NCBI GenBank assembly: GCA_039028975.1
Contig: JBCCHB010000127.1
Location: 1-50,159, forward strand
Direction of reading: 5' to 3'
Source: JAHBNG01 sp039028975
GTDB lineage: Bacteria; Chloroflexota; Anaerolineae; Caldilineales; Caldilineaceae
DNA length: 50,159 nucleotides
Shown here: one piece after another, positions 40,045-48,828 of the stretch
Numbering within the stretch: the stretch's first letter is position 1
Layout: every line of letters begins with the position of its first letter
Program-made: the position numbers and the translations under genes
Notes under the pieces: generated by a model
Told to the model about the DNA's origin: nothing
Databases searched by the model: none
What the model saw: the letters and a program-made list of their open reading frames with translations, nothing else

Positions 40045-40912
40045 TTATGCATCCACTGCAACCGCCTCTGCAACAAAGTTGATCTCAAGTCGCAGATCAT
40101 CTTCGACCGCATCTACCGATTGCGAAGCTGGAATGGTCACGCCATAATCTGCATAGAGAATTGTGGTCGTTGCTACACCTTCGAGTCTGGTTTCCGATGT
40201 GGGCGTCACCGTGGCATCAAATGTAACCTGCTGGGTACTGCCGATAATGGTCAAATCGCCGACAATCTGAAATGCGTAGCTCTCGCCAGCGGTTCCGTTC
40301 TCGGGCAGACCAATGATCTCGGTCGGTTCAAAGGTGACAAACTCATTGTCATCGGTTAGTAGGATTTTGTTACTAATGGCTCGATTTCGAAAGTCATTGT
40401 CTGTGGCAAACGTACGTGCATTAACCAGAACGGTGCCGATCTGGGCAGAGGAGAGATCATCAGGATTGAGCGCAATTTGCCCAGCAACCTGATCAGTAAT
40501 TCCTTCCACCGTAACGGGGTCGCCGCGCAACACCTCATCGATATAGAAGCGCGCTTGTGATTCAACCTGCACAATTTCGAAAACAGTTAATGATACGGCT
40601 GCACTTTCATCACTCGTATCCGTTGTGGATGCATCGGTTCCACTGTCAGCAGACTCTGCTTCGCTTGCGCTTTCGTCACTGCTTTCGCTCTCACTTTCAC
40701 CATCCGTAGCGGCATCATCCTCAACTGGGGCAGCCGCAGTCTCTTCAGATTCGCTGTCGGGTGACTCTGACTCCTCGTCCTGTCTATCTTCCTCTAACAC
40801 CAGTGGTACGGCCTCAATTGGCCCAGACGCTTCTTCAGGTGTTCTGAAGAAAGCATAGCCAACGTAGGCTCCAGCCACAATAAACAATTCCGATAATAAT
40901 TTTTCGTATCAT
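40045..40912 (-). CDS. YceI-family protein with N-terminal frameshift
   Basis: A close paralogue of the gene at 45253. The C-terminal 170 residues form the YceI lipocalin-like domain (FEIVQVESQARFYIDEVLRG, LVNARTFATDN, NKILLTDDNEFVTFEP, YADYGVTIPASQSV), expected to bind a lipid or isoprenoid outside the membrane. An acidic Ser/Glu/Asp linker precedes it. AGGAG and ATG at 40912 begin MIRKIIIGI, but this frame shifts: the body (FIVAGAYVGYAFFRTPEEA) is in another frame, open only from a TTG at 40887 with no ribosome site. Compared with the paralogue, a few bases are missing within the membrane anchor. So the gene is damaged, or an assembly error is present. It follows the dioxygenase gene by 46 nt. 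Confidence 0.85.
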
Positions 40913-40958
40913 TTTCGCTCCTGATTTTTTACCCTGATTGCTTCCCCTGTACGTTTCA

Positions 40959-41909
40959 TCATGGACGACGTCGACCATCACCACCACCTCTGAGGTCCCA
41001 TGCGTCGGAAGCACCGACGTCCACATTGCTTAGATCAAGACCTATAGAAAAGGTTGCTTTCACCGCTTGGTCAAATGCCGTGTCAACGGCAAGCGTTTTC
41101 AATTGCGCCAGCTCGTCTCCACTCATCTCGGCCAAATCGAGTGTCAATTGCTCAGGTTCGGGTAGCGAGAGATAAAAATCATCGATTTCGTTCGACGTCG
41201 GTGGCATTCCATTGGGAATGTACGCCTGAGTTGCCAGGATCGGTTCCATCTGATCCGCTTTGAAGAAGAGTTGTGATGTGAATTCGTATGCGTTGCCATC
41301 TGTTCCCTGCGTTCGTATTTTGAAATGTGAGTGAATGGCACGGGTTGAGTACCAACTGGGTATAATGGTCAACATTTGCAGATTGCCATTTTCGTCAGAG
41401 ACTCGTGTACCACGCAACCATGATTCATCCCGCGTATCAAAGTTTCCATTTTCATCGAGCACGGCGGAATACTCGCCAATCGCGTCACAATTCCATAGAT
41501 CGAAGATCGCACCAGGTAATGGCTTACAAGTTCCATCCGTGACGTCGGATATTTGTACAGTGAACAGCATTGGGAAGCCAGCTTTCACGACATTGTCGTT
41601 CGTCATCCGCAGGTCAAATCGGTCCATATTCACATCTACGAAGTAGGGCCCTTCGGTCAATTCTGGCTGGGCCACACAGTTGATTGGGGCGAGGTTTTCT
41701 GCTGCATCGGCAGCAACTGAGGCTTCAGTCGGTGCTGGCATTGGCTCAGTAGTCGTTACGCTCGTGGTGCCGTCTGTGGGGGAAATGGGCGCACATGCAA
41801 CGATTAGTGATGACAAGCTAGAGGCACCTAGAAGTCTAATCATTTCTCTACGGCTTAAAATTTTCCCAACGGGGATATCATCGTTATCAAGATTCATATC
41901 ACTATTCAT
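40959..41909 (-). CDS. Exported intradiol ring-cleavage dioxygenase-like protein
   Basis: A 316-aa protein. The N-terminus has a Tat-like SRREMIRLLGASSL motif and lipobox-like LIVAC, then a Thr/Ser/Ala-rich linker. The core matches the intradiol dioxygenase fold (protocatechuate 3,4-dioxygenase relatives): LTEGPYFVD, PGAIFDLWNCDAIGEYSAV with the first tyrosine ligand, and IPSWYSTRAIHSHFKIRT with tyrosine and the HxH histidine ligands of Fe(III). Extracellular members are common in bacteria; whether they cleave catechols is often unknown. The C-terminus (RGGGDGRRR) is odd. First gene of the pair with the YceI-type gene; a terminator lies at 39690. RBS and promoter are not clear. Confidence 0.88.
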   Translation of the reverse strand: MNSDMNLDNDDIPVGKILSRREMIRLLGASSLSSLIVACAPISPTDGTTSVTTTEPMPAPTEASVAADAAENLAPINCVAQPELTEGPYFVDVNMDRFDLRMTNDNVVKAGFPMLFTVQISDVTDGTCKPLPGAIFDLWNCDAIGEYSAVLDENGNFDTRDESWLRGTRVSDENGNLQMLTIIPSWYSTRAIHSHFKIRTQGTDGNAYEFTSQLFFKADQMEPILATQAYIPNGMPPTSNEIDDFYLSLPEPEQLTLDLAEMSGDELAQLKTLAVDTAFDQAVKATFSIGLDLSNVDVGASDAWDLRGGGDGRRRP

Positions 41910-41951
41910 ATTTATTGCTCCAATTGAGAGTTAAGATTCGGTAATTATGAA

Positions 41952-41988
41952 CAATCGGTTAGTAGTTTAGTAGAATAAGAACCGATTG
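41952..41988. promoter_or_regulatory. Inverted repeat CAATCGGTT / AACCGATTG
   Basis: Perfect 9-bp arms (41952-41960, 41980-41988) with a 19-bp spacer, 43 nt upstream of the dioxygenase start on the divergent intergenic region. It may be an operator or a leader stem. Confidence 0.5.
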
Positions 41989-41991
41989 AAT

Positions 41992-42040
41992 AGTCATGAG
42001 AGTCATGGATTATCGGCCCCAAATCCATGACTCGAGTCAT
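41992..42040. promoter_or_regulatory. Cluster of AGTCAT boxes and a 14-bp palindrome, candidate NarL-type operator
   Basis: AGTCATG occurs at 41992 and 42001, CATGACT at 42026 and GAGTCAT at 42034. AGTCATGGATT (42001-42011) pairs with AATCCATGACT (42022-42032), and ATGACTCGAGTCAT (42027-42040) is a perfect palindrome. The site lies between the divergent dioxygenase and kinase genes. NarL-family regulators bind such inverted heptamers, so the regulator at 43393 is the leading candidate. Confidence 0.6.
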
Positions 42041-42148
42041 CGTTGATGGATGATTGGAATCAGCATCAATCGCTGTCGGATTGTGTTATGCTATTCTGGT
42101 AAGCTATGCTGCTATAGCTTCAGGAGGAACATTAAGTAACGTTTAATT

Positions 42149-43396
42149 ATGCACCATGAAGATAATCACAATGAGCTAAGTTTGCTGCCGCAGTTTCGGA
42201 CCTTTATGTTGTTCTGGCTGATACTGGCATCCATCTTTTGGTTGGCTACGCTAATCCAAAGCGAACCATTTCACTTGCGCCAACCCGAACGTCTGCGCCG
42301 CTCAATTCAAGTTGCGGTTGCACTGATCGTTGCTGTCTACATTCATATTCCATGGCTTGAAAAGCAGCTGGGACGTCTTTTTCTCCCGCTGGCCCTGATC
42401 ATACTGTCGGGCGGGTCGCTTGCTGCACTTTATGTGCCCTTCGACGCTTCCCGTGCCAATCTGCCCGACCTTTTGGAATTCGTATTTGGCATCACACGCC
42501 CCATCGTCATCTGGATTGTGACAGTGATTATTCTTTGCTGGCAGCACGACTTTCGACTGGCAATTGGGTACTCTGTGTTGATGGGTTCCATGTTTACCAT
42601 GGCGGTTATACAGATCGATAATCTCCGAACACCGTTTATCGTTGATCAATTCACAATGTCACTCTTCTTAGCGGGCGGATTTAGTTTGGTTGGTTACTTT
42701 GTGGCCCGTCTCAGCTCAATCGAAAGGCAGCGACGATTAGATTTGGCAGCATCCAATAGAAAGCTGGCTGATTATGCCAGCACTCTTGAGCAGTTGACTA
42801 TTAGCCGGGAACGCAACCGACTCGCACGCGAATTACATGACACGCTGGCCCACACCTTAAGTGGTTTGGCGGTACAAATGGAGACAATCCGTCGCTATTG
42901 GGATGTCGATCCAGCGACAGCAAAAGAGCTCTTTGAGAAATCGGTGTCCATGACGCGAGATGGATTGGATGAAACGAGACGTGCATTGACTACAATGCGG
43001 GCATCGCCATTAGAAGAGTTAGGGCTGTTACTGGCGTTGGTAGCGCTGGCAAACTCGGCCAAATCACGTGCCCATCTTCAGCTCAATCTCGATCTCCCTG
43101 AAGAAATTCCAACATCGTCACCCGCTATTGAGCAAGCCATTTACCGTATTGCCCAAGAGGCCATTGCCAACGTGGTTAAACGTGCCACGGCGCAAACGTT
43201 GACTGTACGGTTACATTTTGGTGAAGAGATCGAATTAATGATTGCGGATGACGGCGTTGGATTTGTGGTCGAAACGCAGCCCCCAACCGAACATTTTGGC
43301 CTCATCGGACTCCAAGAACGTGCTGCGCTTATCGGTGGGCGCGTTGCGATTCAAAGTCAGCTGGGGCAAGGAACAATGGTTAACTTAACTGTATGA
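42149..43396 (+). CDS. Sensor histidine kinase, NarL/DesK type (second system)
   Basis: A 415-aa kinase with five to six spans in residues 18-190 and a short coiled coil. The HisKA_3 box RERNRLARELHDTLAHTL carries His230. The HATPase has IYRIAQEAIANVVKRA, IADDGVGFVV and HFGLIGLQERAALIGG. Its stop overlaps the regulator start (ATGA). An AGGAGG sits near 42122, about 20 nt from the ATG, too far for normal use, and an in-frame TAA between them prevents an earlier start; translation initiation is therefore unusual. Divergent from the dioxygenase gene. Confidence 0.92.
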   Translation: MHHEDNHNELSLLPQFRTFMLFWLILASIFWLATLIQSEPFHLRQPERLRRSIQVAVALIVAVYIHIPWLEKQLGRLFLPLALIILSGGSLAALYVPFDASRANLPDLLEFVFGITRPIVIWIVTVIILCWQHDFRLAIGYSVLMGSMFTMAVIQIDNLRTPFIVDQFTMSLFLAGGFSLVGYFVARLSSIERQRRLDLAASNRKLADYASTLEQLTISRERNRLARELHDTLAHTLSGLAVQMETIRRYWDVDPATAKELFEKSVSMTRDGLDETRRALTTMRASPLEELGLLLALVALANSAKSRAHLQLNLDLPEEIPTSSPAIEQAIYRIAQEAIANVVKRATAQTLTVRLHFGEEIELMIADDGVGFVVETQPPTEHFGLIGLQERAALIGGRVAIQSQLGQGTMVNLTV

Positions 43397-44028
43397 AACT
43401 ACTTATTTGCGACGATCAAGCTATCGTGCGAGATGGCCTGTACATGATTTTGCGCCTCGAAGAGGGAATCGAGATTGTTGGTCTGGCCGAAAATGGAGCC
43501 GACGCAGTCGAAACGGCAGCTACATACGAGCCTGATCTTGTCTTAATGGATTTGCAAATGCCAGTGATGAACGGCATCGAAGCGACGCGGCGTATCGTTG
43601 AAGCGCATCCACAAACAAAAGTGGTGGTGCTGACAACCTATGATGCCGATGAATGGGTCTTTGACGCGCTACAAGCGGGCGCAGTCGGTTACCTGCTCAA
43701 AGATACGCCCCATGAACAGCTTGTTGCCGCCATCCGCGGGACATTGGATGGGCAAAGCTTTGTCGATCCGAATATCGCGGGCAAGCTGATCGCCCAAGTT
43801 TCCAGCCACCCTGCACCTCAACCGCCGACTTGGCTCGACGACCTAACTGAACGTGAGGGGGACGTCCTGCGCCTCATAGCCCAAGGCAAGACCAATCAAG
43901 AGATCGCAGAGACGCTCTTTCTCTCTATTGGAACGGTTCGCAATTATGAAAGCAACATATTCGCCAAAATTGGCGTTTCCGATCGCACACAGGCTGCGCT
44001 CTTGGCGCAGTCTGTGGTTGAAGTGTAG
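43393..44028 (+). CDS. Response regulator, NarL/LuxR type (second system)
   Basis: A 211-aa regulator. Receiver: LLICDDQAIVRDGL, Asp53 in VLMDLQMPVM, VVLTTYDADE, GYLLKDTP. LuxR helix-turn-helix: LTEREGDVLRLIAQGKTN, then EIAETLFLSIGTVRNYESN. It is translationally coupled to its kinase (ATGA overlap). The LuxR recognition helix has RNYESN in place of the common KNHVSN, an unusual change. Likely targets are the divergent dioxygenase/YceI operon and its own operon through the AGTCAT cluster. Confidence 0.94.
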   Translation: MKLLICDDQAIVRDGLYMILRLEEGIEIVGLAENGADAVETAATYEPDLVLMDLQMPVMNGIEATRRIVEAHPQTKVVVLTTYDADEWVFDALQAGAVGYLLKDTPHEQLVAAIRGTLDGQSFVDPNIAGKLIAQVSSHPAPQPPTWLDDLTEREGDVLRLIAQGKTNQEIAETLFLSIGTVRNYESNIFAKIGVSDRTQAALLAQSVVEV

Positions 44029-44055
44029 CATTCCCAACAACCAAAACGTTCACTA

Positions 44056-45072
44056 ATGACGCTTGGAGAATATCTTCTGATGGCCAGCCAAAGATTCAGC
44101 GTTCTTGGAAAGTGGACTCTCATCATCGGGGTGATAGCAAGCATTCTCACGCTAGGGAGTCTGCTAGGCCAATTTCATTGGACCTTGGATGTTCTCTCAC
44201 ATTTTCATCTTCAGTACAGCGCGCTTTTGATTATTGTGGTGCCGGTGTTGCTCTTGTTATCGTCGTGGCGAAGCCGGACACTGCTTTTGGTTCCTGCCCT
44301 GCTAGTCAACCTATATATGATTGTGCCATTTTTTGTTGTGGATATACTGTATGATGATGAGAGCGGCTCTGCTGATGCAACCCCGTTACGCGTCCTCTCC
44401 ATGAACATCTCGACCTCTACAGATGGCTATCCGCAGGTGGTCGAGTTGATTCGTGAACGCAATCCGGACATCGTCTTTATGTCTGAAGTGCGGTCGGATT
44501 TAGTTGTGCTCCTGCAAAACGAACTGAGCGAGCAATATCCGATTCAACATGCTGAGCCGTCGCGGTTTACGCTAGGCATTGCCATTCTCGCTCGCAGTCC
44601 AGACGTTTCCGTACAGAAGCTTAGTGCGGATGCAGACATGGGGCGCATGTCGCGTAACTATTTGCGTGCGGATTTTATGTGGGAAGGAACCCCAGTTTCG
44701 TTAGTGGGCATCCATCCTCTGCCACCCATGCAGGGGAATTGGGCTGATGGGCGTAACCGTGAAATTGCTTTGATGGGAACGTTATCCAAAGAAGCGGATC
44801 AACCATTCATTCTGGTTGGTGATCTGAACGCGTCACCCTGGTCGGTTCCGATGCGCAGGTTAATCATGGAGACAGAACTGAGATACGCCACCGATGGCCA
44901 CGGAATCTGGCCCACATGGTTGCTGGCTCAGCAGTATGTCGGTCCGCTATTGGGCGTGCCGCTAGACCACATCTTGGTTTCGCCTGAATGGATTGTGGCG
45001 GATTACACTGAGTCAGGCGATATCGGCTCGGATCATGTGCCGCTGCAGGCAGATTTATTTTTGTGGAACTGA
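44056..45072 (+). CDS. Membrane-anchored endonuclease/exonuclease/phosphatase (EEP) family protein
   Basis: A 338-aa protein. Three hydrophobic spans (about residues 18-40, 50-68, 74-95) are followed by an EEP domain outside the membrane: VLSMNISTS, DIVFMSEV with the metal-ligand glutamate, SLVGIHPLPP, LVGDLNASPWS with the catalytic Asp-Asn pair, and DHILVSPEW and GSDHVPLQADL with the terminal histidine. Such proteins (YafD/teichoic-acid-like clade) are thought to hydrolyse phosphoesters at the envelope. It lies 27 nt after the regulator gene and is likely co-transcribed. The start at 44056 or ATG 44080 is uncertain. Confidence 0.88.
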   Translation: MTLGEYLLMASQRFSVLGKWTLIIGVIASILTLGSLLGQFHWTLDVLSHFHLQYSALLIIVVPVLLLLSSWRSRTLLLVPALLVNLYMIVPFFVVDILYDDESGSADATPLRVLSMNISTSTDGYPQVVELIRERNPDIVFMSEVRSDLVVLLQNELSEQYPIQHAEPSRFTLGIAILARSPDVSVQKLSADADMGRMSRNYLRADFMWEGTPVSLVGIHPLPPMQGNWADGRNREIALMGTLSKEADQPFILVGDLNASPWSVPMRRLIMETELRYATDGHGIWPTWLLAQQYVGPLLGVPLDHILVSPEWIVADYTESGDIGSDHVPLQADLFLWN

Positions 45073-45165
45073 ATGAGGCCATGAGACATGGCATCCTGCC
45101 ATCCGATTGTCCAATATTCATTCGGTTTCTCTGTAAATCTTGCTCTCATATCGTGGCAACAGACA

Positions 45166-45202
45166 AAAAAGGCAATTAGGAATGGAGGGCTCCTAACTGC
45201 CG
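45166..45202 (-). terminator. Intrinsic terminator of the YceI gene
   Basis: On the minus strand GGCAGTTAGGA / TCCTAATTGCC (one G-T pair; 45172-45202, 9-nt loop) is followed by six T (45166-45171). It lies 50 nt after the YceI stop. Confidence 0.85.
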
Positions 45203-45252
45203 TGGATTGGTGTTATGTTGGTTTAAATCTTTGGTTTCAATAGAGTAGACTC

Positions 45253-46137
45253 TTACATTGCCTCTGCAACAAAGTTGATCTCTAGACGCAGATCATCTTC
45301 AACAGCATCGACCGATTGCGAAGCCGGAATGGTCACGCCATAATCGGCATAGAGAATTGTGGTCGTTGCAATGCCCTCGAGTCTGGTTTCGGATGTGGGC
45401 GTCACCGTGGCATCAAATATAACCTGCTGGGTGCTGCCGACGATGGTCAAATCACCTACAACCTGAAAGGCGTAGCTCTCGCCAGCGGTTCCGTTCTCGG
45501 GAAGACCAATGATCTCGGTCGGTTCAAAAGTTATAAACTCATTGTCATCGGTTAGCAGGATTCTGTTACTAATGGCGCGATTTCGCATGTTGTTGTCTGT
45601 GGTAAACGTACGTGCATTGACCAGAATCGTACCGATCTGCGCAGAAGAGAGATCATCAGGATTGAGCGCAATTTGTCCAGCAACCTGATCGGTAATGCCT
45701 TCCACCGTAACGGGGTCGCCACGTAACACCTCGTCAATGGTAAAACGAGCCTGCGATTCGGCTTGTACAATCTCAAAAACGGCCAAAGAGGTGGCTGCAC
45801 TTCCATCATTTGCGTCGATGGCTTGCGCTTCAGCAGCATTTTCAGCATTATCTCCCGCAGAGATCTCTGCAGACCCATTGTCAGCAGTATCATCAGTAGC
45901 TTCGTCACTGCCATCTGTATCAGGTGCAGCTGATTCTGAAGCTTCACCTATGTTGGCTTCATCCGTATTGCTAGTGGGCGACTCTGCCTCTGAGTTGCCA
46001 CTCTCTTCTTCTAAAACTAGCGGTACGGCCTCGATGGGGGCGGATGCTTCTTCCGGTGTTCTAAAGAACGAGTAGCCAATGTAAGCACCAACTACAACCA
46101 CGATCACAGCTATGCTAATGAGAATTTGTCGCATCAT
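45253..46137 (-). CDS. Membrane-anchored YceI-family protein (intact paralogue)
   Basis: A 294-aa protein. An N-terminal anchor (QILISIAVIVVVVGAYIGY) is followed by SFFRTPEEASAPIEAVPL, an acidic low-complexity linker of about 75 residues, and the YceI domain (VFEIVQAESQARFTIDEVL, DLSSAQIGTILVNARTF, NRILLTDDNEF, TIVGSTQQVIFDATVTP). The proteins of this fold bind long isoprenoids or fatty amides. The body is nearly identical to the frameshifted gene at 40045, while the linkers differ. AAGGAG precedes ATG. It has regulated promoter B at 46282 and its own terminator at 45166. Confidence 0.92.
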   Translation of the reverse strand: MMRQILISIAVIVVVVGAYIGYSFFRTPEEASAPIEAVPLVLEEESGNSEAESPTSNTDEANIGEASESAAPDTDGSDEATDDTADNGSAEISAGDNAENAAEAQAIDANDGSAATSLAVFEIVQAESQARFTIDEVLRGDPVTVEGITDQVAGQIALNPDDLSSAQIGTILVNARTFTTDNNMRNRAISNRILLTDDNEFITFEPTEIIGLPENGTAGESYAFQVVGDLTIVGSTQQVIFDATVTPTSETRLEGIATTTILYADYGVTIPASQSVDAVEDDLRLEINFVAEAM

Positions 46138-46281
46138 TTTGTGCTCCTTATCTTTTTCGAGTTTACGTCGAATGGAAATTGTTCGTATTCACGGCTTACG
46201 CAGCCCTAATCGTCTTCCAGCGAAGAAAACGCCAAGTCTATTGTTTCTTCTTTATAAGCTTGTGCAAGTCCTGCTGCCATT

Positions 46282-46337
46282 AGGATAGCAATTCAGCCTG
46301 TGGAAATTCCAAGTGAAAGCTGAGAGAAGGCTTAGAA
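46282..46337 (-). promoter_or_regulatory. Regulated promoter B: four heptamers at 11-bp period plus -10 (YceI gene)
   Basis: On the minus strand: TTCTAAG (46331-46337), CTCTCAG (46320-46326), CACTTGG (46309-46315), TCCACAG (46298-46304), then TATCCT with upstream TG (46282-46287). Every spacing equals that of promoter A. The predicted leader to the YceI ATG is about 140 nt. Confidence 0.85.
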
Positions 46338-46381
46338 TTACTTGTCTATATTAGAGTTGTTCCCCAATAACGAATGGGCCA

Positions 46382-46445
46382 AGGTGACCGTCACTTTAAT
46401 CCCTTCGTTGGCTAGGCAATTTCGCTTATGAAGCGATTGTCACCT
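46382..46445. repeat. Palindromic element AGGTGAC ... GTCACCT
   Basis: AGGTGAC (46382-46388) and GTCACCT (46439-46445) enclose an inner TTCGCTT-ATG-AAGCGA hairpin. The right-hand TCACCTCTCGAA equals that at 18600. It lies between the propeller gene stop and promoter B. Confidence 0.6.
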
Positions 46446-46468
46446 CTCGAAACCTTATTCAGGCGTAC

Positions 46469-48586
46469 CTACACTCCCCAGCTAACGGCCTGTTCACTAC
46501 CAAAGGTGTAGTCAATATCTACGTTGATGGTCAATGGGCTGGCATTACTGCCATCAGCATCCATCACCCAAATCTGCCAAGGACCAGCCGAATTGTCCGC
46601 ACCCCGATTGCTCAGATAGACGATGTGTTGGCCGTCGGGGCTGTAGGCGGGTGCGACGTTGCTGGGCAGTTCATCAACTAGAGACGTCACGGGGCGAGTG
46701 AGGGCCGCCAAACCAGAACCATCCGGATTGACCACGTAGATTTCCCAGTGGCTTGCGCCCTGCTTCATGAAGGCAATCTGCCCACCATTGGGCTGCCAGT
46801 CGGGGTCATAGTCAAACGGGTTGAGGTTATCAAACGCTACGGACCAACTCTCTTCGTCAGATAATCCGTCCAGAATTTGAATGCCAGCAGACGACTGATA
46901 GACGATGCCTGAATCGGTCCAGTCGGCAGCCCGTGCCGTGTCAAGTGCCTTGACATCGGTGAAGTTCTCACCGTTGATGTCGATAACGGCAAGGTTATAG
47001 AGATCTTCAAGCGTCTGCGTGCCGCCACCACGGCGTCTACCGCCAGAGGACTCCATTACATCTGTTCGGTAGGTGAAGAGAATCTGGCTCCCATCGACGC
47101 TCCATTTAGGGGCCGATAGCTTCTCTTTCTCGCCATAGACCAACCTTTCGTTGCTGCCATCGATATTAACGATATAAAGACCGCTTGCTCCGCCATCCCG
47201 CGTAAAGGCTATCATGGATCCATCGGGACTAATCGCTGGATCAAAACCGTCTGTTATAGGCCAAAGGTCACCTGTCTGCAAGTTGTAGCCATAGATCAAG
47301 CCATCGCTTGCTCGAAAGGCTAGCGTGCCGTCGAGACCTGTGGGGGCAGTAGCAGCCACGTTCGTGGCATCTGCGGGAACAGTTGGATTCTCTGCCTCCG
47401 TAACATCAATGGTGGCTTCGCTAAATGCAGGAAGGTCGCTAGTCTCCATCGATATCGGTAGCGCCTCTAGCAGACCGCTCAGTTCTACGTATGCCGCCGA
47501 GACCCAACCAAAGGTATTCTCTGCAAGCACAATTTGTAACCAATCGCCAGTTTCATCTTGGGCCTGTACGATAAATTCTTCATCGGGATAGGCTTTTGCG
47601 ACAATCGTACTGCTTGTGGTCGGCGCGCTACGTACATTCAAGCGAGAATCGACAAGTGTCACTGTTCCGACTACTGCTTCAGTTACATCTGCTTCAACCA
47701 CATCTACTTCACTTACATCTGTCTGCACTAAGGTAGCTGGGTTGCTATCTGTACCTGCTGTAGAAGCAAACTGAATCGGCGCATTATCGATAGCTACGCT
47801 GAGGGATTCATCTGTTCCGGCGGTCTGTTGCGCTCCATCACTTGCTTCGTCAGAGGTAGGAGGCGCTACTACAGAAATCTCTTCTATCGAAATCGTTAGC
47901 GGTTCAGTCGGCAAATTACCCGTACCAAAAGCGAGAACCGCTTCAGCCTCAACCCAACCCGCCAAGTCACCTATGTTGGCAAAGAACCACTCTCCATCCT
48001 CAGACTGTTTGGTAATCTTTAGTGGTGTACCGGACTGTATTGTCTCTAGCACGTTACCATCGTCTGGGTTCAATAGGTGCACATCATCGGTACCAACGAC
48101 TGCAACGACACTCGTTGTCGTGCGGGGCTTTGGAGAGTCAAGCGATATTAAGGTTGTCGTATCTTCCTCACTACCAGTTGATGGCTGGCTGCTCTGTTGA
48201 CGGCTGTTGTCTGCCAGTGACGGTGCCGGTAGATCGTCCGTTGTCGTAGCATTCGTACGCTGCTTGGCACCATCACCCCCTCTCATATTACCCGTACCAT
48301 TACCGCGGTTCATGCGGCCTTGGCGAGTCGGCGTTATACTATCATCTGCCGAATTTGGCTGCTCAACCTCAGCCAAGGAATCGCCACCCTGAGCAACACC
48401 TTCCTGGATTGACTCGACGATGGGCAGGCTGGTGAGCGTATTACCGACACCACTTTGCCACAGCCACGCCCCCAGTCCGACTGCGATCAGCAAGACAATA
48501 ATGCTGCTAAATTGTAGCGGATAGCGTAAACTTCTAGATTGGCTAACAGTTACTTGTGAATCATTTTGATGGTTCTGTTCTGACAT
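46469..48586 (-). CDS. Membrane-anchored protein with two SH3b domains and a TolB-like propeller
   Basis: A 705-aa protein. One N-terminal span (IIVLLIAVGLGAWLW, about 27-45) exposes the rest outside. A disordered linker with RG-rich words (RMNRGNGTGNMRGG) leads to a bacterial SH3 domain (about 160-225, DGEWFFANIGDLAGWVEAEA), a Thr/Val-rich linker, and a second, more typical one (about 300-370, SRLNVRSAPTTSSTIVAKAY and GDWLQI...FGWVSAAYV). From about 420 on there are TolB/PD40 blades (ISPDGSMIAFTRDGG, PKWSVDGSQILFTYR, YDPDWQPNGGQIAFMKQG, APAYSPDGQHIVYLSNRG). A role in binding cell-envelope polymers is plausible; the propeller may be structural. Regulated promoter C lies upstream, divergent from the OmpR-type regulator. 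Confidence 0.88.
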   Translation of the reverse strand: MSEQNHQNDSQVTVSQSRSLRYPLQFSSIIVLLIAVGLGAWLWQSGVGNTLTSLPIVESIQEGVAQGGDSLAEVEQPNSADDSITPTRQGRMNRGNGTGNMRGGDGAKQRTNATTTDDLPAPSLADNSRQQSSQPSTGSEEDTTTLISLDSPKPRTTTSVVAVVGTDDVHLLNPDDGNVLETIQSGTPLKITKQSEDGEWFFANIGDLAGWVEAEAVLAFGTGNLPTEPLTISIEEISVVAPPTSDEASDGAQQTAGTDESLSVAIDNAPIQFASTAGTDSNPATLVQTDVSEVDVVEADVTEAVVGTVTLVDSRLNVRSAPTTSSTIVAKAYPDEEFIVQAQDETGDWLQIVLAENTFGWVSAAYVELSGLLEALPISMETSDLPAFSEATIDVTEAENPTVPADATNVAATAPTGLDGTLAFRASDGLIYGYNLQTGDLWPITDGFDPAISPDGSMIAFTRDGGASGLYIVNIDGSNERLVYGEKEKLSAPKWSVDGSQILFTYRTDVMESSGGRRRGGGTQTLEDLYNLAVIDINGENFTDVKALDTARAADWTDSGIVYQSSAGIQILDGLSDEESWSVAFDNLNPFDYDPDWQPNGGQIAFMKQGASHWEIYVVNPDGSGLAALTRPVTSLVDELPSNVAPAYSPDGQHIVYLSNRGADNSAGPWQIWVMDADGSNASPLTINVDIDYTFGSEQAVSWGV

Positions 48587-48651
48587 TTTCTTTTTGTCTC
48601 CTTTCCGAAAGAGATTGACTATTAGAGTCGCTCTGAAATAACAAACCGAGA

Positions 48652-48712
48652 GGTGACAGGCACTTGCTTCGCCTCCTCAGCCAGAAAGCAGGGTCAAAAA
48701 GTGCCAGTCACC
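48652..48712. repeat. Palindromic repeat GGTGACAGGCACTT / AAGTGCCAGTCACC
   Basis: Fourteen-base arms (48652-48665, 48699-48712) with one mismatch and a 33-nt loop. GTGACAGGCACTT words are common in bacterial palindromic repeats. It lies in the long leader of the propeller gene mRNA, below promoter C. Confidence 0.75.
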
Positions 48713-48764
48713 AACGAAGTCCTGAATGTGGGACAACTCAATTCTTGTTCGGATTCTTGAATGT

Positions 48765-48820
48765 ATCTTAGACGACCGGTCTGTGGTGTCTCCAAGAGAT
48801 TCCTGAGAAATCGCTGAGAA
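48765..48820 (-). promoter_or_regulatory. Regulated promoter C: four heptamers at 11-bp period plus -10 (SH3/propeller gene)
   Basis: On the minus strand: TTCTCAG (48814-48820), TTCTCAG (48803-48809), CTCTTGG (48792-48798), ACCACAG (48781-48787), then TAAGAT (48765-48770) at the same 11-bp distance as in promoters A and B. This copy has two identical TTCTCAG boxes, the best pair of the three. Confidence 0.85.
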
Positions 48821-48828
48821 TTTACCCG

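Noticed and set aside
40625..40858. Serine-rich plus-strand frame
   Set aside because: Antisense of the acidic linker of the YceI-type gene.
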